A stretch of DNA of 54,352 nucleotides, from positions 1-54,352 of the forward strand of contig JACAES010000079.1 of the NCBI GenBank assembly GCA_013388735.1, read 5' to 3'. Under the pieces are notes generated by a model. The model was not told the DNA's origin and made no database searches. It saw only the letters and a program-made list of their open reading frames with translations. Shown here piece by piece: positions 16,718-24,658 of the stretch. The position numbers and the translations under genes were made by a program. Position 1 is the first letter of the stretch. Every line of letters starts with the position of its first letter. This stretch comes from Chloroflexota bacterium (GTDB taxonomy: Bacteria > Chloroflexota > Anaerolineae > Aggregatilineales > Phototrophicaceae).

Positions 16718-18259
16718 ATGGAAATGCAAAAATCCACTTTTGTTACCGACTGGCTGGACAAACGCGCCAAACTTACCCCGGATCGTATCGCCCTGGTGGA
16801 TACGCTCAACGGCAGCCGCGAGATAAATTTCCGGGAATGGAACGCGCAGGCTAACCAGACGGCGAATTTTCTGCGAGCGCTGGGCATCAAAAAAGGCGAC
16901 CGGGTTTCAGTTTATTCCAGCAACCGGGTGGAATACCTGGACATCCTGTTCGCCTGCGGCAAAATCGGCGCGATTCAGCACAACTGCAACTGGCGGCTGA
17001 CGGTGACGGAACTGGAAGGCATCATCAACGATGCCACGCCGGATGTGCTGATTTATTCTGGCGACTGGGCGGAAAACGTCCAGCAGCTGCGCTCTAAACT
17101 GCCGAGCGTCAGACACTTCGTCGCGCTGGACGCCCCGGCTGACGCCGGCGACCGGCGCTTTGCCGAGCGGCAGAGCTACCCCGTGACGCTGGATGATCGC
17201 CCGGAGCAGCACCCCGACGAACCCTGGGCGATTTATTACACCGGCGGCACGACCGGCCTGCCTAAAGGCGCGATCATGACCCACAACAACGCCGCCTGGA
17301 ACTGCATCAATACCATCACCGGCTGGGGACTGACGGCGGATGATGTCGCGCCGCTTCAACTTCCTCTGTTTCACATCGGGGGCGCGCACATCTTCTGCCT
17401 GCCGCTGGTGCATCTAGGCGGCAAAACCATCATGTGCCAGGCGTTCGACGTGGATCAGACGCTTGATCTGATCGCAAATGCCGGGGTGACATATTATGTC
17501 GGCGTGCCGACCATGTTCCTGATGATCCAGCAGCATCCTCGCTGGCAGCAGATGGACTTTTCGCGCCTGAAGCTGGTCATCAGCGGCGGCGCACCCTGCC
17601 CGATGCCGATTGTCGAAAAGTTCTGGGCGCGGGGCGTGGACTTCAAAACCGGCTACGGTCTGACCGAAGCGCCGGCCAATAACTTCTGGCTGCCGCCCCA
17701 GGATGTACGCCGCAAGCCCGGTTCGGTGGGTTTCCCGCTGTTTCATATAGACATGAAAATCGTCAACCCGGACGGGCGCGAATGTGCGCCGGAAGAACCA
17801 GGCGAACTGCTGATACGCGGGCCGCACGTCATGCCCGGTTTCTGGAACCGACCGGAGGCGACCGCCGAGGCCATCATTGACGGCTGGCTGCACACCGGTG
17901 ATCTGGCTCGTAGGGACGTCGAGGGGTACTTCTACATCATCGGACGCAGCAAGGATATGTTCATCAGCGGCGGCGAAAACGTCTACCCTGCCGAAGTCGA
18001 GAGCGTGATACACGGCCATCCGGCGGTAAGCGAGGCTGCGCTCATCGGGGTGCCGGATGAAAAATGGGGCGAAGTGGGCCGGGCGCTGGTGGTGGTGAAG
18101 CCGGGGCAGACGCTGGATGCGGCGGAACTGCTGGCGTTTTTGCAAGAGCGGCTGGCGAAGTACAAAATTCCCAAATCGGTGGTTTTTATCCCGGAGATGC
18201 CGAAAACCGCCATCGGCAAAATAGACAAAAAAGTGCTGCTGAAAACCTATGGTGGTTGA
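16718..18259 (+). CDS. AMP-forming acyl-CoA synthetase 1 (ANL superfamily)
   Basis: 513 residues from ATG 16718, with AGGCAGG upstream. The ATP-binding loop is 'YYTGGTTGLPKGA', the A5 motif 'GYGLTEAP', the hinge 'GWLHTGDLARRD' with 'GRSKDMFISGGENVYPAEVE', and the catalytic Lys region 'KTAIGKIDKKVL'. It is full length for medium- or long-chain fatty acid or aromatic acid CoA ligases. It would adenylate a carboxylic acid and form its CoA thioester in the cytoplasm. Its position after the second ketosynthase and before two hydrolases suggests it makes the acyl donor for these enzymes. Substrate is unknown. Confidence 0.9.
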   Translation: MEMQKSTFVTDWLDKRAKLTPDRIALVDTLNGSREINFREWNAQANQTANFLRALGIKKGDRVSVYSSNRVEYLDILFACGKIGAIQHNCNWRLTVTELEGIINDATPDVLIYSGDWAENVQQLRSKLPSVRHFVALDAPADAGDRRFAERQSYPVTLDDRPEQHPDEPWAIYYTGGTTGLPKGAIMTHNNAAWNCINTITGWGLTADDVAPLQLPLFHIGGAHIFCLPLVHLGGKTIMCQAFDVDQTLDLIANAGVTYYVGVPTMFLMIQQHPRWQQMDFSRLKLVISGGAPCPMPIVEKFWARGVDFKTGYGLTEAPANNFWLPPQDVRRKPGSVGFPLFHIDMKIVNPDGRECAPEEPGELLIRGPHVMPGFWNRPEATAEAIIDGWLHTGDLARRDVEGYFYIIGRSKDMFISGGENVYPAEVESVIHGHPAVSEAALIGVPDEKWGEVGRALVVVKPGQTLDAAELLAFLQERLAKYKIPKSVVFIPEMPKTAIGKIDKKVLLKTYGG

Positions 18260-18303
18260 TAATCGGTCTTGGCTGTGGGGGCCGCGCGTTTAAGGAGGAG
18301 AGC

Positions 18304-19365
18304 ATGAGCATCCCGACGATGGAAGGGGTTGTGGCGAAAGTTATTACGACGGCGCGTTTGACGACGCGCGTCCTGTTCAGCGGGCCGGATGACGGCGTGC
18401 CGGTGTTGTTTCTGCATGGCAATTCGTCGTCGGCGACCTGGTGGGAAGAAACAATGGTGGCGCTGCCGCCGGGTTTCAGGGGTATTGCACCAGACCAGCG
18501 TGGTTTTGGCGATGCTGACCCATCTGCCAAAATAAACGCTACGCTGGGAACAGGTGATATGGCCGATGATGCTGCCGCGCTGCTGGATACGCTGAAGATC
18601 GAAAAAGCGCACATCGTCGGCAATTCGCTCGGCGGGGTGGTCGTCTGGCGTTTTATGATGGATTACCCGGAGCGCATCCTGACCGTGACGCAGGCCGCGC
18701 CGGGTTCGCCTTACGGCTTTGGCGGCACGAAAGGGCTGGATGGTACACCCTGTTACGACGATTATGCCGGGACGGGCGGTGGGCTAGCGAATCCCGAACT
18801 GCTTAAACTGATGGCGGCGGGCGACCGGAGCATGGACAGCCGGTTTTCGCCGCGCGCTGCTATTCGCACTTTAATTGTAAAAGCGCCTTTTATCCCGCCG
18901 CGCGAGGAAGAACTGCTGTCGGCCATGCTGGCGACGCACCTGGGCGAACAGGATTTACCGGGCGACAAAACGGCTTCTCCAAACTGGCCGTTTGTGGCGC
19001 CGGGCGTGTGGGGTTCGGCCAACGCGCTGTCGCCCAAGTATGTGGCGAAGCCCGACCGGCTGTATACCATCAATCCCAAGCCGCCGGTGTTGTGGGTGCG
19101 CGGCAGTCACGATCTGCTGGTATCGAATGCGGCGGCCTCCGACATGGGAACAATTGGCAAGATGGGGCTGTTCCCCGGCTGGCCGGGCGACGATGTGTTT
19201 CCGCCGCAGCCCATGCTCGACCAGACACGAGCGGTGCTGGAACGTTACGCGGCGGCGGGCGGTTCGTACCGGGAAGCGGTGATCGAAGACACCGGGCATA
19301 TCCCCTTCATCGAAAAACCGGATGAATTTAATGCCGTGTTTCATGCCCATATTATGGGTGGGTAA
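18304..19365 (+). CDS. Alpha/beta hydrolase 1 (serine nucleophile)
   Basis: 353 residues from ATG 18304, preceded by GGAGGAG; a longer in-frame reading from 18064 lies inside the ligase gene. The fold is shown by the oxyanion motif 'FLHGN' (37-40), nucleophile elbow 'VGNSLGG' (Ser108), Asp270 in 'RGSHD' and His332 in 'EDTGHIPF'. Between core strands lies a conserved loop 'GSPYGFGGTKGLDGTPCYDD' shared with its neighbour. The paralogue at 19491 has exactly the same length and aligns end to end. Function could be thioesterase, lactonase, epoxide hydrolase-like or C-C bond hydrolase; the Ser nucleophile excludes haloalkane dehalogenase and OleB chemistry. Confidence 0.85.
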   Translation: MSIPTMEGVVAKVITTARLTTRVLFSGPDDGVPVLFLHGNSSSATWWEETMVALPPGFRGIAPDQRGFGDADPSAKINATLGTGDMADDAAALLDTLKIEKAHIVGNSLGGVVVWRFMMDYPERILTVTQAAPGSPYGFGGTKGLDGTPCYDDYAGTGGGLANPELLKLMAAGDRSMDSRFSPRAAIRTLIVKAPFIPPREEELLSAMLATHLGEQDLPGDKTASPNWPFVAPGVWGSANALSPKYVAKPDRLYTINPKPPVLWVRGSHDLLVSNAAASDMGTIGKMGLFPGWPGDDVFPPQPMLDQTRAVLERYAAAGGSYREAVIEDTGHIPFIEKPDEFNAVFHAHIMGG

Positions 19366-19397
19366 CGCGCTCGGATGCTGGCGGATGTGCGTTTGAT

Positions 19398-19440
19398 GCG
19401 GTTCGGCTGCCGATTGTGTCGTGACGGAAGGCTGAACCGC
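19398..19440 (+). other. Imperfect hairpin between the tandem hydrolases
   Basis: GCGGTTCGGC pairs with GCTGAACCGC (ten pairs, one G-U) around a 23-base loop. No T-run follows. It lies in the 125-base gap between the two hydrolase genes, about 50 bases before the second start, and could modulate translation or mRNA processing. Confidence 0.35.
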
Positions 19441-19490
19441 AGGGTTATTGAACATGGTGCGAAGATTTATTTTGAAGGAGGGAGATCTGA

Positions 19491-20552
19491 ATGACTGTAC
19501 CAACTTTGCCGGGTGTTACCGCTCAAATGGTGACATCGAACCGCCTGACGACGCGGGTTTTGTTCAGCGGGCCGGACGATGGCGTGCCGGTGATTTTCGT
19601 GCATGGTAATGCCTCATCGGCAACGTACTGGGAAGAACTGATGCTGATGCTGCCAGAGGGTTTTCGCGGCATCGCTTACGATCAGCGTGGCTACGGCGAC
19701 GCCGACCGCGCGCAAAAGATTGATGCTACGCGGGGGATGGGCGATTGGTCGGATGATCTGGCTGCATTGATGGACGCGCTCAATTTGCCGAAAGCGCATC
19801 TGGTTGGTCACTCGTTAGGCGGGGCGCTGATGTGGCTCTTTATGATGGAGCATCCCGCGCGCATCCAGACGGTTACGCTGGTGAATCCCGGTTCACCCTA
19901 CGGTTTTGGCGGGACGAAGGGTCTGGACGGTATACCCTGTTATGATGATTTTGCCGGGTCGGGCGGCGGCGTGGTAAACCCGGAGTTTCCAAAGCTGATC
20001 GCCGCCGGCGACCGCAGCACGGATAACCCCCAGGCGTCTCCCCGCGTGGTGATGAATTCGTTTTACTGGAAACCGCCGTTTGTGCCGAAGCGCGAAGAGG
20101 ATCTGCTGTCATCGCTGCTGTCGGAACATATCGGCGAGGATGCCTATCCCGGTGACTTTGTGCCGTCCCCCAACTGGCCGAACGTCGCGCCCGGTCTGTG
20201 GGGGCCGATTAACGCAGTTTCGCCCAAGTATCAAAAGGATATCAAAGGGCTGTACGCCATCAACCCCAAGCCGCCGGTGCTGTGGGTGCGCGGCAGCCAC
20301 GACCAGATCGTAGCCGACCTGTCGCTGTTTGACTTCGGCGGGTTAGGCAAACTGGGCTTTGTGCCGGGTTGGCCGGGCGAGGAGGTCTACCCGCCGCAGC
20401 CGCAGGTCGGCCAGACGCGCGCAGTGCTGGAACAGTATGCTGCTGCGGGCGGCTCGTTCAAGGAAGTGGTGATCGAGGATACCGGCCATTCGCCGTACAT
20501 CGAAAAGCCGGAGGAATTTAACGCGGTTTTCCACGCGCATATCGCCGGGTAA
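19491..20552 (+). CDS. Alpha/beta hydrolase 2 (serine nucleophile), tandem paralogue
   Basis: 353 residues from ATG 19491 with a strong GGAGGGAG upstream. Catalytic triad: Ser108 in 'VGHSLGG', Asp271 in 'RGSHD' and His333 in 'EDTGHSPY'; the oxyanion loop is 'FVHGN'. It shares well over half its residues with hydrolase 1, including the internal loop 'GTKGLDG' and the C-terminal 'EEFNAVFHAHI'. The elbow differs (GHS rather than GNS), which may reflect different substrates. No signal peptide, so it acts in the cytoplasm, probably on a CoA ester or product from the adjacent ligases and ketosynthases. Confidence 0.86.
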   Translation: MTVPTLPGVTAQMVTSNRLTTRVLFSGPDDGVPVIFVHGNASSATYWEELMLMLPEGFRGIAYDQRGYGDADRAQKIDATRGMGDWSDDLAALMDALNLPKAHLVGHSLGGALMWLFMMEHPARIQTVTLVNPGSPYGFGGTKGLDGIPCYDDFAGSGGGVVNPEFPKLIAAGDRSTDNPQASPRVVMNSFYWKPPFVPKREEDLLSSLLSEHIGEDAYPGDFVPSPNWPNVAPGLWGPINAVSPKYQKDIKGLYAINPKPPVLWVRGSHDQIVADLSLFDFGGLGKLGFVPGWPGEEVYPPQPQVGQTRAVLEQYAAAGGSFKEVVIEDTGHSPYIEKPEEFNAVFHAHIAG

Positions 20553-20565
20553 ACACAGAGAAGGG

Positions 20566-20592
20566 CAGGGGCGGTTTCATCAGCCGCCCCTG
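20566..20592 (+). other. GC-rich intercistronic hairpin before ketosynthase 3
   Basis: CAGGGGCGG and CCGCCCCTG form a perfect nine-pair stem with a nine-base loop. It is not followed by a T-run and ends shortly before the AGAGGAAA ribosome-binding site of the gene at 20608. It may be a processing or mRNA-stability element rather than a terminator. Confidence 0.45.
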
Positions 20593-20607
20593 TGAAAGAG
20601 GAAAACC

Positions 20608-21594
20608 ATGCGCTACGCACAAATCGTCAGCACGGGGGCTTACGTTCCCGAACGGGTGGTCACAAACGCCGACCTGGATCGTATGTTAGGCGAGCCGGTG
20701 AGCGACTGGCTGATCGAAAATGTTGGCATCCGCGAGCGGCGCGTGATGGCCGAAGACCAGGTGACTTCCGACCTGGCCGTTTATGCCGCCCGCGCCGCGC
20801 TGGAAAAGGCCGGGCTGACGCCGGAAGCGATTGATCTGGTGGTGGTCGCCACCGATACACCGGACTATATCTCACCGGGGACTTCCTCGGTCGTACAGCA
20901 CAAGCTGGGCGCAAAAAATGCCGGGACGTTTGATGTGAACTGCGCCTGCGCCGCCTGGGTGACAGGGCTGGACATCGCCGCCCGGTATATCGCCACCGAC
21001 GCCACCTATACTCATATTCTTGTCATCGGCGCTTATGGCATGACGCGCTATGTGGACTGGAAAGATAAACGCACGGCCACGCTGTTTGCCGACGGCGCGG
21101 GCGCGGCGCTGCTGCGGGCGGGCGAAAAGCCGGGTTTCCTGGGCGGAAAACTGGTGGCCGACGGCAGCTTCCACGATTATCTGGGCATCTATGCCGGGGG
21201 GACGCTTCAGCCGACCGGCGGCGCACCAGAGTCGCCGCGTCAGTTCGTTAAGTTTGTCAAACGTTTTCCGCCGGATACCAACAATCAGGCCTGGCCGAAG
21301 CTGGTGCGCGACCTGATGGCGAAGCTCAACCGCCCGGTGAGTGACATCAACAAAATTTATTTCACGCAGTTGAACATCAATACTATCAAATATGTCCTGA
21401 ATGATCTCGGCCTGACGATGGAACAGACCCATAACATCATGGACAAGTGGGGCTATACCGGCTCGGCCTGTATGCCGATGGCGCTGGACGATGCCATAAC
21501 ATTGGGCAAAGGGCCGCAGCCCGGCGAACTGGTGGTGTTCATCGGCAGCGGCGGCGGCGCGGCCTTCGGCGCTGCTGCCTTTGAGTGGGTGTGA
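20608..21594 (+). CDS. FabH-fold (KASIII-like) enzyme 3, Cys retained but His and Asn lost
   Basis: 328 residues, nearer in layout to classical FabH than enzymes 1 and 2 ('STGAYVPERVVTNADLDRML', 'WLIENVGIRERRV'). Cys114 in 'FDVNCACAAWV' is at the nucleophile position. The His of 'HQANxRI' is replaced by Thr253 ('FTQLNINTI') and the Asn of 'YGNTSAA' by Tyr283 ('WGYTGSACMP'). Without both decarboxylation residues, malonyl condensation is unlikely. FabH-like acyltransferases of antibiotic pathways (CerJ, ChlB3 type) also have altered triads, so acyl transfer or thioester hydrolysis is a better guess. It is followed after 12 bases by an intact acyl-CoA ligase. Confidence 0.86.
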   Translation: MRYAQIVSTGAYVPERVVTNADLDRMLGEPVSDWLIENVGIRERRVMAEDQVTSDLAVYAARAALEKAGLTPEAIDLVVVATDTPDYISPGTSSVVQHKLGAKNAGTFDVNCACAAWVTGLDIAARYIATDATYTHILVIGAYGMTRYVDWKDKRTATLFADGAGAALLRAGEKPGFLGGKLVADGSFHDYLGIYAGGTLQPTGGAPESPRQFVKFVKRFPPDTNNQAWPKLVRDLMAKLNRPVSDINKIYFTQLNINTIKYVLNDLGLTMEQTHNIMDKWGYTGSACMPMALDDAITLGKGPQPGELVVFIGSGGGAAFGAAAFEWV

Positions 21595-21606
21595 ACGGAG
21601 AATAAA

Positions 21607-23145
21607 ATGTATATCGGCGATTATATGGGACGGCGAGAGATTTATTCGCCGGATACGCTGGCCGTCGTGGATGCGGGCAAAGACCCTCACTGGCGGTTCA
21701 CCTACCGGCAGATGAACGAACGCGCGAACCGGCTGGCGAACTGGCTGCGCGACGAAGCGGGCGTTGGCAAGGATGACCGGGTAGGTATCCTGGCCTATGA
21801 CGGCGTGGAATTCCTGGACGCTTTTTTCGCCTGCGGCAAGCTGGGGGCGATCCTGACCTGTTTTAACTGGCGGCTGCACCCGCGCGAACTGCAACAACTG
21901 ATGCAGGATACCACGCCTCAAGCGATGATCTTTTCGCACGAGTTCGGCCCGTCCATCCTCCAGGTGAAGCCGGAAACGCCGTTCGTGAATCGCTGGCTGC
22001 ATATCGAAGGTGAAGCGGTGGATGGCAGCGGACATTTTGAAACGGTTCTGCAATCTGCGCCGGCGACACCGGTTGTCACGGAAAGCCTGACCGAGGAAAA
22101 CATCGCCTGCCTGCTGTTCACCGGCGGCACAACCGGGCTGCCGAAGGCGGCGCAGATCAGCCACCGGCAGATCGTCTGGAATGCGTTTAACACCGTCATC
22201 CATGACGTGCGACACGATGATGTGACGGTGAACGTTTTCCCGCTGTTCCATGCCGGGGGGCTGTTTGCCTATACCATGACGATGATGATTATGGGCAATA
22301 CGGTGGTGCTGACGCGCCGCTTCGACCCGGAGCAGGTGTTAAACCTCATCCAGCAGTATGAGGCGACCTTCTTCGGCGGTGTGCCGACCATGTACCAGAT
22401 GCTGACGACCGCGCCCAACTGGGAGCAGGCCGATCTGAGCCGCCTGCGTTTTTGCACCAGCGGCGGCGCGCCGCTGCCGGTGGCGCTGGTGGAGAAGTTT
22501 GGCCGGGAGAAGGGGGTGCGCTTCAAGCAGGGTTTCGGCATGACCGAGTTCGGGCCGGGGCTGTTCGCGCTGCCGGCGGAGGATGCGATCCGCAAGGCGG
22601 GCAGCATCGGGCGACCGAACTTCTTTGTGGATGCGCGGGTGGTGGATGACGATAATCAGCCGCTCGCCCCCGACCAGGTGGGCGAACTGGTCTTAAAAGG
22701 CCCGTCACGGTCGTCCGGCTACTACAATAATCCCGAAGCCAGCCTGGCCGTCATGGATGATGAGGGTTGGTTTCATACTGGCGACATGGCGAAATACGAT
22801 ACTGAGTGGTACTTCACCATCGTGGATCGCAAAAAAGACATGTTCATCAGCGGTGGCGAAAACGTCTATCCGGTGGAAATCGAGCAGGTGTTGTACCGCC
22901 ACCCGGCGGTGCATCTGTGCGCCGTGATCGGTGTCCCCGACCCTACCTGGGGCGAAGTCGGCAAAGCCTGTGTGGTGCTGAAACCGGGGCAGACCGCCAC
23001 GCCGGAGGCGCTGCTCCAGCATATGGCCGAACATCTGGCGAAATACAAAGTCCCCAGATCGGTGGAAATTCTGGATGAACTGCCGATTTCGGCAGCTGGT
23101 AAGATTTTAAAGCGCGAACTGCGACAGCGATTTGTGGGCGGCTGA
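21607..23145 (+). CDS. AMP-forming acyl-CoA synthetase 2 (ANL superfamily)
   Basis: 512 residues from ATG 21607. Adenylation motifs are complete: 'LFTGGTTGLPKAA', 'GFGMTEFGPG', 'GWFHTGDMAKYD', 'DRKKDMFISGGENVYPVEIE' and the Lys-bearing end 'SAAGKILKRELRQRF'. It is paralogous to synthetase 1 but differs in the substrate-pocket stretch 'TCFNWRLHPRELQQL'. It forms acyl-CoA from a free acid, ATP and CoA. Its tail is the nearest match in the window to the ligase remnant at 14859. It ends the ketosynthase-ligase array; a new promoter for the transporter follows within six bases. Confidence 0.9.
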   Translation: MYIGDYMGRREIYSPDTLAVVDAGKDPHWRFTYRQMNERANRLANWLRDEAGVGKDDRVGILAYDGVEFLDAFFACGKLGAILTCFNWRLHPRELQQLMQDTTPQAMIFSHEFGPSILQVKPETPFVNRWLHIEGEAVDGSGHFETVLQSAPATPVVTESLTEENIACLLFTGGTTGLPKAAQISHRQIVWNAFNTVIHDVRHDDVTVNVFPLFHAGGLFAYTMTMMIMGNTVVLTRRFDPEQVLNLIQQYEATFFGGVPTMYQMLTTAPNWEQADLSRLRFCTSGGAPLPVALVEKFGREKGVRFKQGFGMTEFGPGLFALPAEDAIRKAGSIGRPNFFVDARVVDDDNQPLAPDQVGELVLKGPSRSSGYYNNPEASLAVMDDEGWFHTGDMAKYDTEWYFTIVDRKKDMFISGGENVYPVEIEQVLYRHPAVHLCAVIGVPDPTWGEVGKACVVLKPGQTATPEALLQHMAEHLAKYKVPRSVEILDELPISAAGKILKRELRQRFVGG

Positions 23146-23150
23146 TTTAT

Positions 23151-23179
23151 TTGGCGTTCAATCCTGGCGCGGGTACAAT
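23151..23179 (+). promoter_or_regulatory. Candidate sigma-70-type promoter of the Liv-type ABC operon
   Basis: TTGGCG (23151-23156) and TACAAT (23174-23179) with a 17-base spacer form a good consensus promoter just after the synthetase 2 stop. A start near 23186 gives a ~78-base leader that includes the hairpin at 23190-23217. This allows the transporter to be made independently of the upstream cluster. Confidence 0.55.
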
Positions 23180-23189
23180 TGCTTGGGGA

Positions 23190-23217
23190 GGAGAAAGCCG
23201 CATACTGCGATTTCTCC
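23190..23217 (+). other. Leader hairpin before the substrate-binding protein gene
   Basis: GGAGAAA pairs with TTTCTCC, and an inner CGCA/TGCG stem with a three-base loop stacks on it after a small bulge. The element lies at the 5' end of the presumed transporter transcript. It could protect the mRNA or, if transcription enters from upstream, act as a weak terminator; the tract after it is CTTCTCC. Confidence 0.4.
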
Positions 23218-23263
23218 CTTCTCCACGTAAGATCAATCTGAACTTAGGAAAAGGAGTGGATGA

Positions 23264-24574
23264 ATGCTTCGCAAATTGTTTTCCGTTTTGCTGCTTATTA
23301 GTCTTTTGTTAGGTATTGGCGTAATCGGCGCTCAGGACGGCGAGCCACTGAAGATCGGGCTGTTGCAAGACCTGTCCGGCTGGCTGAAACTATATGGGAT
23401 CGAGTCGGTTAATGGTTTCCAGCTTGGCCTGCTGTATGCCGCCGGGATTGACCCGACCGAATACGACAGTATTGAGGCGGCGCTGGCGGAAGTCAGCGTT
23501 GGCGGACGTCCGGTCGAACTCGTCATTAAAGATTACGGCAGCGAGAATAACGCTAACGACGCCGACAACGCCGCTTCTAAGGCGCGCGAACTGATCGAGT
23601 CGGACGGCGTGGAAGTGATCTACGGCGTGCCGAACTCCGGCGCGGCGCTGGCGCTTCAAGGCGTGATCGCGCCGGATAACTACAATCTGATTCTGATGGC
23701 CGGGCCGACCGCTTCGCCCAACATCACCGGCGCGAACTTCAATGTCAACACCTTCCGCGTGTGCCGGAACACCTTTCACGATGCGCTGTCGCTGTCCACG
23801 ATTGCCAGCCAGGTCGGCCAGAAGTGGGTACAGATCGCAGTGGATACCGACTTTGGCCGGGCGACGGCGGCGGCCTTCCAGGCAGCCAACGAAGGCAAGG
23901 TGGAATTTGTTCAGGACACCATCCTGGTTCCGTCGGACACGACCGACTTCACGCCCTTCATCCAGCAAATTCTGGACTCCGGCGCCGACGTGGTGAACCC
24001 GATTTTTGCCGGTGGTCTGACCGCGCTGTGGACGCAGCAGGCGATTGAACTGGGGCTGGTGGATAAAGTCGCTTCGATTTCCGGTACGAACTCCAATGAC
24101 GCGATTGTGCTTGCGCCGCCCATCCCGGACAGCATCGCCTACATCGTGTACCAGTACACGCTGCCCAAGACCGAAATCAATGACTGGCTGACCGAAAAAC
24201 ACATTGCCATGTTCAACGATGTGCCTGACCTGTTCACGGAATGCGCCTTCGCCAGCGCCCAGGCACTGTATGCGGGCCTGGAAGCAACCGGTGGCGATAC
24301 CACGCCGGCGGCGCTGATCGGCGCGCTGGAAGGGCTGCGCTTTGAAGGGCCGAAGGGCGAATATTACATCCGTCCTGAGGATCATCAGGCGCTTGCGCCG
24401 CAATACCTGATTCGCTTCAAGAGCGTTGAGGAAGTTGACCTGGGTAATGGCACCAAGATGATGCTGCCGCAGTACGAACTGTACGCGGAAGTGTCGGCGG
24501 AAGATACCGCCCCGCCTTGCCAGGCTCCGGCTGACCGGTCAAGCGATACGCTGACCTGCACGCCGCCTGCCTAG
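23264..24574 (+). CDS. Branched-chain amino acid-type (LivJ-like) ABC substrate-binding protein
   Basis: 436 residues from ATG 23264, with AAAGGAG upstream. The N terminus is a classical signal peptide ('LLLISLLLGIGVIGAQ') without a lipobox Cys. The Peripla_BP_6 (type I) fold begins at 'LKIGLLQDLSGWLKLYG' and includes 'VIYGVPNSGAALALQGV', 'TDFGRATAAAFQAAN' and 'DFTPFIQQI'. The family binds branched-chain amino acids, amides, urea or aromatic acids. The neighbouring acyl-CoA ligases suggest an organic acid. It is the first gene of the transporter operon and is separated from the ATPase genes by a strong hairpin terminator. Confidence 0.88.
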   Translation: MLRKLFSVLLLISLLLGIGVIGAQDGEPLKIGLLQDLSGWLKLYGIESVNGFQLGLLYAAGIDPTEYDSIEAALAEVSVGGRPVELVIKDYGSENNANDADNAASKARELIESDGVEVIYGVPNSGAALALQGVIAPDNYNLILMAGPTASPNITGANFNVNTFRVCRNTFHDALSLSTIASQVGQKWVQIAVDTDFGRATAAAFQAANEGKVEFVQDTILVPSDTTDFTPFIQQILDSGADVVNPIFAGGLTALWTQQAIELGLVDKVASISGTNSNDAIVLAPPIPDSIAYIVYQYTLPKTEINDWLTEKHIAMFNDVPDLFTECAFASAQALYAGLEATGGDTTPAALIGALEGLRFEGPKGEYYIRPEDHQALAPQYLIRFKSVEEVDLGNGTKMMLPQYELYAEVSAEDTAPPCQAPADRSSDTLTCTPPA

Positions 24575-24592
24575 TCTGACCGATAATCTTCA

Positions 24593-24622
24593 GGGAGGCG
24601 TCAGAGTACGCCTCCCCTTTTT
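24593..24622 (+). terminator. Rho-independent terminator/attenuator inside the Liv-type operon
   Basis: A perfect nine-pair stem (GGGAGGCGT / ACGCCTCCC) with a six-base loop is followed by C and five T. It lies 19 bases after the binding-protein stop and 37 before the first ATPase gene. Partial readthrough would make the binding protein more abundant than the membrane complex. Confidence 0.85.
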
Positions 24623-24658
24623 CCTGATTTTGAGCCGTTAATAAAACGAAGAAACTTT

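Noticed and set aside
20608..21594. Primary FabH of fatty acid synthesis
   Set aside because: Both His and Asn of the FabH triad are replaced, and no other fab genes or acyl carrier protein are nearby.
20872..22251. Long open frame on the - strand opposite ketosynthase 3 and synthetase 2
   Set aside because: It is an antisense shadow of two well-supported genes in GC-rich DNA, with Arg/His/Gln-rich low-complexity sequence and no family features.
13854..23145. Olefin (OleABCD) biosynthesis cluster
   Set aside because: OleA-, OleB- and OleC-like folds are present, but the hydrolases have a Ser nucleophile rather than the Asp of OleB, the FabH-like enzymes lack the Cys-His-Asn set of OleA, and no OleD reductase is adjacent.
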